A stretch of 64,000 nucleotides of DNA from CBDAMZ01 sp965197375 (GTDB taxonomy: Bacteria; Acidobacteriota; Vicinamibacteria; Vicinamibacterales; UBA8438), in contig CBDAMZ010000010.1 of the NCBI GenBank assembly GCA_965197375.1, positions 558,001-622,000 on the forward strand. The letters run 5' to 3'. Shown here one piece after another: positions 45,421-53,747 of this stretch (positions are counted from its first letter, which is position 1; the number at the start of each line of letters is the position of its first letter). Made by a program: the position numbers and the translations under genes. Below the pieces are notes generated by a model. The model ran no database searches and had not been told where the DNA came from. It saw nothing but the letters and a program-made list of their open reading frames with translations.

Positions 45421-46213
45421 ATTCGGCCCGATCAACATTTACACCTACGGGGCGCTACTGGCGGCAGCGTACCTCATCGGCCTACAGGTGGCCGTGGTCC
45501 GGGCGGGCAGGCGGGAGCTTAACAGCAACCGGGTAATGGACCTCGGGATTTTCATCATCATCAGCGCGCTCATCGGGGCGAAGCTGCTTCTAGTCATCGT
45601 GGAATTTGACCATTTCAGGCAAGATCCATCGGACATCTGGACCATCGTCCGTTCCGGCGGCGTCTTCTACGGCGGTCTGCTACTCGCCGTCTGTGTCGCC
45701 TTTTGGTACATGCGACGACACGGGCTCCCCGTGTGGATAACCTGTGATGCGTTCGCACCCGGGATCGCGCTGGGTCAGGCGGTAGGCCGGATCGGGTGTT
45801 TGATGGCGGGATGCTGTTACGGGAAGTCGACCGAGCTGCCGTGGGGTCTCACCTTCACGAATACCCTCGCAGCCGCCAATGTCGGCACGCCACTGGAAAT
45901 CAGCCTACATCCGACGCAGCTCTACGAGTCGGGAGCAGCATTGCTGATCCTCGGCTTCCTACTTCTTATCGAGCGACGCGGCACCCCGTTCTCAGGGCGA
46001 ACGTTCTGGACCTATCTCCTGCTCTATCCAACTGCGCGTTTCTTCATCGAATTCTATCGAGGCGATCCGCGGGGCACCGTGTTCGACGTGCTGTCGACCT
46101 CCCAGTTCGTCTCGCTGTTGCTCGTCCCACTCAGCATCGTGATGCTCGTCGTGCTCCGTCGCTCGCGCAACCCTGAACCGACCCGGGCCGCGGCGCGTGT
46201 CCGCGCCGCCTGA
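45401..46213 (+). CDS. lgt: Prolipoprotein diacylglyceryl transferase
   Basis: 270 aa, seven predicted helices. It transfers diacylglycerol to the lipobox Cys of prolipoproteins. Motifs: SGGVFYGGLL, the signature GIALGQAVGRIGCLMAGCCY, and HPTQLYES. Being joined to lspA is meaningful: the two enzymes act in sequence on the lipoproteins seen here (TatT, dienelactone hydrolase, Pcm, the TPR lipoprotein). It overlaps lspA by 20 bp and precedes rluD. Confidence 0.95.
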   Translation: MYPTLFEFGPINIYTYGALLAAAYLIGLQVAVVRAGRRELNSNRVMDLGIFIIISALIGAKLLLVIVEFDHFRQDPSDIWTIVRSGGVFYGGLLLAVCVAFWYMRRHGLPVWITCDAFAPGIALGQAVGRIGCLMAGCCYGKSTELPWGLTFTNTLAAANVGTPLEISLHPTQLYESGAALLILGFLLLIERRGTPFSGRTFWTYLLLYPTARFFIEFYRGDPRGTVFDVLSTSQFVSLLLVPLSIVMLVVLRRSRNPEPTRAAARVRAA

Positions 46214-46246
46214 CCACTTCCATGCACTGAACCACTGGGGTCGGCG

Positions 46247-47233
46247 GTGAACGATCGAGGCGTTAGCTCAGACGGAAAGTCGTCGGTCATTCGTGTTGAG
46301 GTGACCGAGGCGCACGCCGGAGAACGGCTGGACCTGTTCCTGGCGGTCCAGCCCGCCGGCGGCACGCGCTCGCAGATTCAGAGGCTGATCAAAGAAGGCC
46401 GCGCGAGTATCGGCCAGAAGGTTGGCCGCGCGAGTACGGTGATCCACCAAGGCGACCTGGTGACGCTCGTGATCCCACCGCCTACCCCAACGACTACGCA
46501 GCCAGAAGAACTCCCGCTCGAGATCGTCTACGAAGATGCCGACATAGTGGTCGTCAACAAACCGGCTGGAATGGTAGTCCATCCGGCAGCGGGTCATCCC
46601 GAGGGCACTCTTGTCAATGCGCTCCTCCATCACGTTAAAGATCTCAGCGGCGTTGGTGGTGAGCTCCGCCCGGGCATCGTGCACCGGCTGGACCGTGGCA
46701 CGTCTGGGTTGATGGTGGTAGCCAAGCACGACGGCGCACACGCCAAGCTCGCGCGGCAGTTCAAAACTCGCAAAGTGGAAAAGGAGTACGTCACGCTCGT
46801 CTGGGGGGGCGTTCGGCAAGGACGCCTGATCGACCTCCCCCTCGGCCGCGATCCGGTACACCGGAAGAAAATTTCAGCGCGCACGCGCCGCGCCCGCGAG
46901 GCGGTAACGCGCATCATGACGTCAGAACCTCTCGACGGTGTCTGCCTACTTCGCGTCTCCATCGAAACGGGGCGGACCCATCAGATCCGTGTCCATCTGA
47001 GCACCATCGGGCATCCGGTCGTCGGCGACGCACTCTATGGAGGTAAAAAACGCCTTCCGCCTAGGCATCTGCGAGCAGTGCAGCGTTTTAAGCGGCCCTT
47101 CTTGCATGCCGCGCAGCTCGTGTTTGGCCATCCCCGTGACGGACAACGTGTGAAGTTCTCCTGTAAGCTACCCGATGACCTGACGGTCGTCCTGAACGAG
47201 CTGCGCGCTACACGTTCAGTCCGGGGGGCTTAG
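46247..47233 (+). CDS. rluD: RluD-type 23S rRNA pseudouridine synthase
   Basis: 328 aa. The N-terminal S4 RNA-binding domain (GERLDLFLAVQPAGGTRSQI, LIKEGRASIGQK) is followed by the RluA/RluD catalytic domain: NKPAGMVVHPAAGHPEG, the catalytic Asp in VHRLDRGTSGLMVVAK, ETGRTHQIRVHLSTIGHPVV and HAAQLVFGHP. GTG 46247 is the best start. Last gene of the ileS operon. RluD-like rather than RluC is by overall likeness. A GGGGGC/GCCCCC hairpin spans the stop, without a clear T run. Confidence 0.9.
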   Translation: MNDRGVSSDGKSSVIRVEVTEAHAGERLDLFLAVQPAGGTRSQIQRLIKEGRASIGQKVGRASTVIHQGDLVTLVIPPPTPTTTQPEELPLEIVYEDADIVVVNKPAGMVVHPAAGHPEGTLVNALLHHVKDLSGVGGELRPGIVHRLDRGTSGLMVVAKHDGAHAKLARQFKTRKVEKEYVTLVWGGVRQGRLIDLPLGRDPVHRKKISARTRRAREAVTRIMTSEPLDGVCLLRVSIETGRTHQIRVHLSTIGHPVVGDALYGGKKRLPPRHLRAVQRFKRPFLHAAQLVFGHPRDGQRVKFSCKLPDDLTVVLNELRATRSVRGA

Positions 47234-47361
47234 GTGGCCCCCGCGTGTAATTTCGATAGCACGCGGTTCCCGATACAACCCGCCGCTGTTGCAGGCACCG
47301 CATACGTATACTAGATTCGAGATTTAGCAACCTTTGCGCAGGGCCAGCGCGGTAGCCAGCC

Positions 47362-47876
47362 GTGAGCGAGACCAGAGGCGTCACCCTGCGGACCGATACT
47401 GCTCACCGAGGACGAGCATTCACCATCGTCCGTGACCGGGTACGGCTGCCAAACGGTCGCAAGACAACACTGGACGTGGTTCAGCATGCACCATCGTTCA
47501 TCTTGATCCCGATACCGGATCCGGATCATGTAGTCTTGCTCCGCCAGTGCCGGTACGCGATTGATCGTTGGATCTGGGAACTTCCCGCGGGGAACCGAGA
47601 GCCTGGCGAAGATTCGGTTACGGCAGCAGCGCGGAAGAGATAGGGCAGGTGCTGGCAATGATCGAACGGCTGGGTTCCTTCCATCCAACGCCGGGCTATT
47701 GCGACGAGGAAATGTTTTTTTGGCTGACCGGCCTGACCACGCCACATGAGCCAGCCCAGCCGGATGCAGATGAGGTGCTCACGCCAAACGTGGTCGCGCT
47801 AACGGAGGCGCGGCGGATGGTGAGCATCGGTGAGATTGTCGACATGAAGACCGCGTTGGGGCTAACGCTGTTCTAG
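47362..47876 (+). pseudogene. Nudix hydrolase (ADP-ribose pyrophosphatase-like), frameshifted in the Nudix box
   Basis: From GTG 47362 the frame gives FILIPIPDPDHVVLLRQCRY and the start of the Nudix box, ELPAGNREPGEDSVTAAAR, then stops at TAG 47641-47643. Another frame continues with EEIGQVLAMIERLGSFHPTP, GYCDEEMFFWLTGL and ARRMVSIGEIVDMKTALGL to 47876. The consensus GX5EX7REUXEEXGU lacks the REUX part at the junction, as if ~10 bp were lost. That removes a catalytic Glu and shifts the frame, so the product should be inactive unless the sequence is wrong. Confidence 0.8.
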
Positions 47877-47949
47877 TTCCGCCCATAACGCTAGAGCGGC
47901 AGCGCGACGGGTGCGTCGGGGCGATACCCGAAGTCCCTGCCAGACGGGG

Positions 47950-48870
47950 TTAAAGCCTTGCCTCGACGGCACCAACCTGAACTGCCTCCTCTATAGTCGC
48001 AACGTGAATAGCGACCGTCTCGGAGACGTCGTACGCGTAGCCACCCGCAAGTGTCACGACGAAGGCCGCCTCACGCACCTGCTCCAAAACCAATCGATCC
48101 CGCGCTGCCAGCCCCGCTTGCGTAAGCCCCAACCCCCCGAGTTGATCCCGCTCGTACGGGTCCGCACCGGCCAAGTAGAAGATTACATCAGGCTGGTGAG
48201 CCATGACTGCCGGGAGCGCCTCAGCCAACCGCCTGAGGTACTCATCGTCACCCACCAGGTCCGCCAGCGCGATGTCCAGCGTGCTGGAGGGCTTGTGCAT
48301 CGGGTAATTGCTCTGCTGGTGCATCGATAAGGTAAAGACGGTCGGATCCGCACTGAAGATCGACGCCGTGCCGTTCCCGTGGTGGACGTCACAATCGACG
48401 ACGGCGGCGCGCGCGATCGCTCCGCCGCGCTGTAGCACGCGGATGGCAAGTGCAACATCGTTAAACATGCAGAAACCCTCACCGTGGTCGGCGAACGCGT
48501 GGTGAAACCCACCCCCGACATGCACTGCGCCACCCTGACTGAGGGCCTGTCTGGCCGCTGTAACTGTTCCCCCGGTCATCAACCGGAAGCCTTCTGTGAT
48601 AGCGTCTGACCAGGGCATCTCGAGCTTCGCAACTTCACTCAGTGCCAGCTGACCGCACTGCAACTTACGCAAGTACTCGCGTGTGTGAACAAGGGCGAGG
48701 TCATCCCAACTGGTTATGTCCGGCTCGATCGCAGCATGAGTCGCCATCAGCTTCCGCTCGACCAATTGGTCGTGGACTAGGCCGTACTTCTTGGTCTGAA
48801 AAACGTGAAGGCCGATATCAATATCGTAGCGAGGTGAGTAGACGAGCGGCGTTACAGTTTCTCTCACCAT
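47950..48870 (-). CDS. Histone deacetylase family (AcuC/HdaH-like) amidohydrolase
   Basis: 306 aa zinc amidohydrolase. Motifs: VHVGGGFHHAFADHGEGFC with the His pair, AVVDCDVHHGNGTASIF with zinc ligands, FYLAGADPYERDQLGG and VTLAGGYAYDV. Bacterial members remove acetyl groups from small amines (acetylpolyamine), acetoin-related targets or protein lysines. ATG 48870 (MVRETVTPLVYSPRYD) begins the conserved fold; a longer frame to 48948 is not conserved. Convergent on the Nudix remnant. Confidence 0.88.
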   Translation of the reverse strand: MVRETVTPLVYSPRYDIDIGLHVFQTKKYGLVHDQLVERKLMATHAAIEPDITSWDDLALVHTREYLRKLQCGQLALSEVAKLEMPWSDAITEGFRLMTGGTVTAARQALSQGGAVHVGGGFHHAFADHGEGFCMFNDVALAIRVLQRGGAIARAAVVDCDVHHGNGTASIFSADPTVFTLSMHQQSNYPMHKPSSTLDIALADLVGDDEYLRRLAEALPAVMAHQPDVIFYLAGADPYERDQLGGLGLTQAGLAARDRLVLEQVREAAFVVTLAGGYAYDVSETVAIHVATIEEAVQVGAVEARL

Positions 48871-48992
48871 GGATGCGCGAGCGTGCACGCACGGGCTCGG
48901 TCGCAGCAATGAGAGGCCGGTCCCTCGAAACACATCGGACCGGCACAAGGCACATCAAGGCTAGCGAGCAAACATCGCCGTGTCGGAGACGC

Positions 48993-51437
48993 CTATTGCA
49001 CGGTCTCGTGGACCGGTGCTTCCTGATCCCGGCTATCCGTGTGCGACGGAGCGGCCGGTGCGGGTTTCAACGCGAGCTCCAGCGCCTCGTCGATCACCGA
49101 GACGTAGTGCACGTTGATCTCACGTCGGAGTTCCGGACTTAGGTCCTCATTAACGTTCTTCTCGTTCTGCTTAGGCAGGATCACGTTGAAAATCCCAAGT
49201 CGGCGAGCGGCCAAAACTTTCTCCTTGACTCCACCGACCGGGAGCACGTGTCCCGACAGGGTGATCTCGCCCGTCATCGCCAGGTCACCGCGCACCGGGC
49301 GGCCCGTGAGCTCAGAGACGAGAGCGGTCACCATGGTAATGCCGGCAGATGGTCCGTCTTTGGGTATGGCGCCTGATGGTACGTGCAGGTGGATCTCGGC
49401 GTTCTGGTAGAACGCCGGGTCGACGCTGAAGCGGTTGACATGTGTGCGGAACCACGACAGGGCGGCACGAGCTGATTCCTTCATGACGTCGCCCAGATGC
49501 CCCGTCAGCGTGAGCGAACCGCTGCCGGCCATCCGCGTCGCTTCGACGAACAGCACGTCTCCACCAACTGGCGTCCAAGCAAGTCCAATGGCCACGCCAG
49601 GGTCCTTCGTGCGCTCCGCGACTTCTTCGTCGAGGAACTTCGGGGAGCCGAGCATCTCAACGACTACGTCTGGTGTAACCTCGACGGCCGTCTCGTCTCC
49701 ATCAGCCCACTTGCGAGCCACCTTACGACAGAGGGCCGCGAGCTCGCGCTCGAGGTTCCGGACACCGGCCTCGCGAGTGTAACCCCTGATCACGGCATGT
49801 ACGGCATCGTCGGTGAACGCGATCTGCTCGCTCGTCAGTCCATGGTTCTCCACTTGCTTGCCGATCAGGTGCTCGTTAGCGATCACCAGCTTCTCATCCT
49901 CGGTATAGCCCGGGAGCTCGAGCACCTCCATCCGGTCGCGGAGAGCCGGAGGGATCGGATCGAGGATGTTGGCTGTCGTAATGAACAGAACTTCCGACAG
50001 ATCGAACGGCACATCCAGATAGTGGTCTCTGAACGTGTTGTTCTGCTCGGGATCCAACACCTCGAGTAGCGCAGAGGCCGGATCGCCACGGAAATCCATC
50101 CCTAGCTTGTCGATCTCGTCGAGAATAAAGACCGGGTTTTTCGACTCGACGCGCCGAAGTCCTTGAATGATCTGACCCGGCAAGGCACCAATGTAAGTTC
50201 GCCGGTGCCCGCGGATCTCCGCCTCGTCACGCATGCCACCAAGCGACACTCGCACGAACTTCCGGTCAAGCGACGTCGCAATGGACCTAGCGAGCGAGGT
50301 CTTCCCCACACCAGGCGGCCCGACGAAACAGAAGATGGGCCCCTTGACGCCCGGGTTGAGTTTACGCACGGCGAGATACTCCAGGATGCGGTCCTTCGCC
50401 TTCTCCAGATCGGAGTGATCTGCGTCCAATGTATCTTTCGTCCGCTTGAGGTCGATGACTGCTTCCGTCCGTTTGTTCCACGGTACAGCGATGAGCCAGT
50501 CAAGATACGTCCGGGACACGGTGTACTCAGCCGCAGCGACCGGCATTTTTGAGAGTCGGTCTAGCTCGCGTAGGGTTTCCTTCTTCACCGCCTCCGGCAT
50601 TCCGGCCGTCTCGATTTTGTCGCGCAGCTCCTCGATCTCCTTGGTCTGATCGTCGCTCTCGCCAAGCTCCTTCTGAATGGCTTTGAGATGTTCGCGGAGC
50701 AGGTACTCGCGCTGGCTCTTGCCTACCTCCGACTGCACCTGCGACTGGATCCTGGACCCGAGTTCTAGTGCCTCGAGCTCCTTAATCAAGATGCGGTTCA
50801 GGTCGTCCATCCGTGTGCGGATGTCGAGCGTCTCGAGAACCTGCTGCTTCGCTTCGGTCGGGATCGTAAGGCTCGACGCAATGAAGTCCGCCAGCTTCCC
50901 TGGCTCGGAGATATTAGCCGCCAGCGTCTGCAGGTCGTCTGACAAGAGCGGTGAGAGCGACACAGCATGCTGGAAGTTGTTGGTGATGTTACGTTGCACC
51001 GCGTCGATCTCGAGGCGGTCTTCCTCGCGGCTGGTCTCGCCGGCCTGATGTACTTCCGCCCGAAGAAAGGGATGAGACTGAATAGTCCGATTAAAACGCA
51101 CGCGGGTCACCCCTTGGACGATGAGGCGGAGGCTGCCGTCAGGCAGTTTGAACATCTTGTGGATGTGAGTCACCGTCCCGATCTGATAGAGATCTTCCTG
51201 CGCAGGTTCCTCAACAGCCGCGTCTCGCTGCGTGAACACACCGACCAGCTGGCCCTCCGCGACTGCTTGATCAATCAGATGAATCGAACTCGGGCGCGCA
51301 ACGGCCAACGGCATGAACGAATTCGGGAAGAGTACCGTGTCGCGGAGCGGGAGGATCGGCAGCTCGGGCGGTATCGAGAACGGCTGTTCCGCGCCAGCTC
51401 CTCCGTCCTCGTCGCGACGCGCCTGTTGATCGCTCAT
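48993..51437 (-). CDS. lon: ATP-dependent protease Lon
   Basis: 814 aa. It degrades misfolded and regulatory proteins. N-terminal LON domain (PELPILPLRDTVLFPN), AAA+ module with GPPGVGKTSLARSIA near residue 370 and PVFILDEIDKLG, and protease domain with the catalytic Ser in KDGPSAGITMVTAL (around residue 697) and Lys in GGVKEKVLAARRLG. ATG 51437 has GGGAGA upstream, which favours it over ATG 51473. Monocistronic; the promoter gap of ~230 bp upstream shows no clear heat-shock element that I can name. Confidence 0.96.
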   Translation of the reverse strand: MSDQQARRDEDGGAGAEQPFSIPPELPILPLRDTVLFPNSFMPLAVARPSSIHLIDQAVAEGQLVGVFTQRDAAVEEPAQEDLYQIGTVTHIHKMFKLPDGSLRLIVQGVTRVRFNRTIQSHPFLRAEVHQAGETSREEDRLEIDAVQRNITNNFQHAVSLSPLLSDDLQTLAANISEPGKLADFIASSLTIPTEAKQQVLETLDIRTRMDDLNRILIKELEALELGSRIQSQVQSEVGKSQREYLLREHLKAIQKELGESDDQTKEIEELRDKIETAGMPEAVKKETLRELDRLSKMPVAAAEYTVSRTYLDWLIAVPWNKRTEAVIDLKRTKDTLDADHSDLEKAKDRILEYLAVRKLNPGVKGPIFCFVGPPGVGKTSLARSIATSLDRKFVRVSLGGMRDEAEIRGHRRTYIGALPGQIIQGLRRVESKNPVFILDEIDKLGMDFRGDPASALLEVLDPEQNNTFRDHYLDVPFDLSEVLFITTANILDPIPPALRDRMEVLELPGYTEDEKLVIANEHLIGKQVENHGLTSEQIAFTDDAVHAVIRGYTREAGVRNLERELAALCRKVARKWADGDETAVEVTPDVVVEMLGSPKFLDEEVAERTKDPGVAIGLAWTPVGGDVLFVEATRMAGSGSLTLTGHLGDVMKESARAALSWFRTHVNRFSVDPAFYQNAEIHLHVPSGAIPKDGPSAGITMVTALVSELTGRPVRGDLAMTGEITLSGHVLPVGGVKEKVLAARRLGIFNVILPKQNEKNVNEDLSPELRREINVHYVSVIDEALELALKPAPAAPSHTDSRDQEAPVHETVQ

Positions 51438-51666
51438 CGACGATTCTCCCTTCGGCTCCCTCACCGTGACCAACCGAACCGGTGTTCACGACCTCCAAAT
51501 CCTGGTCGCTACCTACCTTGACGATATCCCAAGCAACCAAACGACGATTCTCGGATCTGCACGCCGGCCTAGGTGTCTCCACTCGAGTGGTGCCCGGGAC
51601 CACTAACACGGCCCCACTTGGGGTCGGGACCGGATGGGGGCAAATCTCAAACGACCCAGCCAACCC

Positions 51667-52103
51667 TCAGCCGGCCAAGTCAGCAAGCAATGATACCGTG
51701 CCGTGACCTACCCCGTGAACCCGTTCGCGCTGCGCGTCCACCTCCCGTGCCTCTTCGCAACCCTTGCACCGTACCGCGAACGGCAGGACCCGCAACCGCC
51801 GCTCGGCGATCTCGGCACCGCACCCATGGCAGTATCCGTAGGGGCCCTCGTCCAGTCGCGAGAGCGCACTGCCGATTTTCTTGAGCGTCTCCGCCTTCAT
51901 CTGAAGCGGGGCAAATTCGATGTCGCCCTGGATCTCAGCCTCTTCTCGCACACCCTGAGACGGGACAGCCGCCGCCCCCCCCCCGTTCTAACATCGCGAA
52001 TCTTATGCCACACTTCCTCGATGATCTCGAGGCGATGCTCTTCCAAAATCCGCTTCAACTCTTGGTGCCGCGCTTTATTCATCCTCGTCTCGGTGCTCAT
52101 CAT
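51667..52103 (-). pseudogene. TraR/DksA-type zinc-finger protein, frameshifted at a G10 run
   Basis: The first part from ATG 52103 (STETRMNKARHQELKRILEE, HRLEIIEEVWHKIRDVRT) is the N-terminal helix. At 51975-51984 ten Cs (G10 on the coding strand) break the frame. The second part (REEAEIQGDIEFAPLQMKAE, LSRLDEGPYGYCHGCGAEIA, FAVRCKGCEEARE) is the DksA/TraR zinc finger with its Cys pairs. Eight or eleven Gs would restore one 145-aa protein. DksA-type proteins bind RNA polymerase with ppGpp, and rel lies 1.6 kb downstream. Either phase variation, ribosomal slippage or a homopolymer error. Confidence 0.8.
51975..51984. repeat. C10/G10 homopolymer inside the DksA-like gene
   Basis: Ten Cs in a row on the plus strand, exactly at the frame break. 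Homopolymers of this length are slippage-prone in vivo and error-prone in sequencing. Confidence 0.9.
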
Positions 52104-52361
52104 CAGTATGACGGCTCTTTCCGTCACCACCCCGCCTGAGCCGGTCGCGTTCAGTCTAAGTATCGGCATATGGCGCCTAGCAGCTTCGCCTTTTCGGAAG
52201 CGAAAAATCGCCCTCTTGAGTGGACAGTCCATAGTGCACACATGGGAGTCTAGAAGCAAATACATGGCACCACTTGCGACGCACCGTGTCAGTTGCTGCG
52301 CAGATGTGCGTTTGACCGGCCTCGCCAGACTGTGCCATGGTTCAGAATCGGCCCGAGAGCA

Positions 52362-53027
52362 ATGAAACAGACATGCCCGCTGTGCCAGCGTCGCCGGGCT
52401 CGGCGGAGCTGTCCTGCTCTAGGCCAGTGGATCTGTGCGGTCTGCTGTGGGAAGAAGCGCCTGGTCGAGATCCGCTGTCCTGCGGACTGCAGCTACTTGG
52501 TGTCGGCACAGGCCCACCCACCAGCGGTCGTGCAGAGGCAGCAGGAATGCGACCTGCGATTCCTTCTGCCTCTGCTGCACGGTCTGACCGAACGCCAGAA
52601 GCAGATCCTCCTTTTGCTCCAGGGCTACTTGTGCACCGAACGGCCCGACGTGCCCACAATGACAGATGCGGATGTGGAGCAGGCCGCCAAAGCGATGGCA
52701 GAGACCTATGAGACGGCCAGCCGCGGTATTCTCTTCGAGCACATGGCTGCCTCGTTGAGCGCGCAGCATCTCGGAAGGGAGCTCAAAATCCTCATCGAGG
52801 CGAAACGGGGCGAGGGTGCGCGGATTCCCGACGCGGACGTTTCCGTCGTCATGCGGAGGATTGAAACCGCCGCCCGTGGGGCGCGACAGGCGCTCGGCGG
52901 CGGTGAGACGGCCTATTTGTCGATGCTGAAGCGCGTGATGCAGGCACCGGGTGAGCCAAGCCCTGCACAACCGGCAGACAGGCAGCCGAGCACCGGCCGT
53001 TCCAGCCTTATCCTGCCGGGTCAATAA
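52362..53027 (+). CDS. Cys-rich zinc-binding protein, unknown function
   Basis: 221 aa. The N-terminus holds eight Cys in about 45 residues: MKQTCPLCQRRRARRSCPAL, then WICAVCCGKKRLVEIRCPAD, CSYL. This looks like a double zinc knuckle. The remaining ~170 residues are helical (RFLLPLLHGLTERQKQILLL and others), ending in a disordered tail. ATG 52362 starts at the first Cys cluster; a longer frame upstream is not conserved. I recognise no named family. It runs toward rpmB, 45 bp away. Confidence 0.65.
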   Translation: MKQTCPLCQRRRARRSCPALGQWICAVCCGKKRLVEIRCPADCSYLVSAQAHPPAVVQRQQECDLRFLLPLLHGLTERQKQILLLLQGYLCTERPDVPTMTDADVEQAAKAMAETYETASRGILFEHMAASLSAQHLGRELKILIEAKRGEGARIPDADVSVVMRRIETAARGARQALGGGETAYLSMLKRVMQAPGEPSPAQPADRQPSTGRSSLILPGQ

Positions 53028-53038
53028 GGAGCAGGTGC

Positions 53039-53044
53039 TATAAT
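53039..53044 (+). promoter_or_regulatory. Candidate -10 (TATAAT) for rpmB
   Basis: Perfect TATAAT 28 nt before ATG 53073; the -35 region is poor. Confidence 0.45.
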
Positions 53045-53072
53045 CTGCACGTCAGGGGACGTTCGGAATAAC

Positions 53073-53264
53073 ATGGCCAAGCGTTGTGAGATTTGTGGTA
53101 GGGGCCCGGCAGTCGGACGAAACGTCAGTCATGCTCATAACGTGACGCGGCGCAGGTTCGAGGTCAACATCCAGACCGTCCGCGCGGTCGTCAACGGCGG
53201 CGTTCGGCGCATGCGCGCGTGCACGCGCTGCATCCGGTCGAACAAAATCATCAAGGCGGCTTAG
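53073..53264 (+). CDS. rpmB: 50S ribosomal protein L28
   Basis: 63 aa. MAKRCEICGRGPAVGRNVSH, then AHNVTRRRFEVNIQ and ACTRCIRSNKIIKAA. Two Cys pairs make this the zinc-binding (C+) form of L28. Usual length. It is followed after 16 bp by ridA. Confidence 0.96.
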   Translation: MAKRCEICGRGPAVGRNVSHAHNVTRRRFEVNIQTVRAVVNGGVRRMRACTRCIRSNKIIKAA

Positions 53265-53280
53265 TGCTGCCTGCCCTGTC

Positions 53281-53664
53281 ATGCGGACGGCCATTGAAAC
53301 CGACGGTGCACCTGCCGCCATCGGCCCTTACTCCCAAGCGATCCAAGTCGGCCGGCTGCTCTTCGTGTCAGGCCAAGTACCATTGGATCCCGTGACCGGC
53401 GACCTTGTCGCGAGTGACGTCACAACCCAGACTCACCGGGTCATGCGCAATCTCGCCGCCATCCTTGACGCGAGCGGCGCCTCGTTCGACGACGTGGTGC
53501 GGACCACAGTTTTTCTATCAGACCTCGGAGATTACTCGGCGATGAACGAAGCATACGCGACGTACTTCCGTCCGCCAGCTCCAGCACGGTCGACGATTGA
53601 GGTCGCCAGGTTGCCGAAGGATGCACAGGTCGAGATAGATGTCATCGCGTCCCTGCCCGCTTGA
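53281..53664 (+). CDS. ridA: RidA family enamine/imine deaminase
   Basis: 127 aa. It hydrolyses reactive enamine/imine intermediates made by PLP enzymes such as threonine dehydratase (one is encoded at 5770). Signature AAIGPYSQAIQVGRLLFVSG at the N-terminus and the active-site Arg in PAPARSTIEVARLP with the Glu in AQVEIDVIA. Probably co-transcribed with rpmB. Confidence 0.94.
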   Translation: MRTAIETDGAPAAIGPYSQAIQVGRLLFVSGQVPLDPVTGDLVASDVTTQTHRVMRNLAAILDASGASFDDVVRTTVFLSDLGDYSAMNEAYATYFRPPAPARSTIEVARLPKDAQVEIDVIASLPA

Positions 53665-53747
53665 CCAGGTCCTTGGTGTCACGGAGCGAACCGCTGGAGG
53701 CTTTGCTTAGCGGAAAGATACGAAGTGCGGCGCGCTAGACGATTCCC

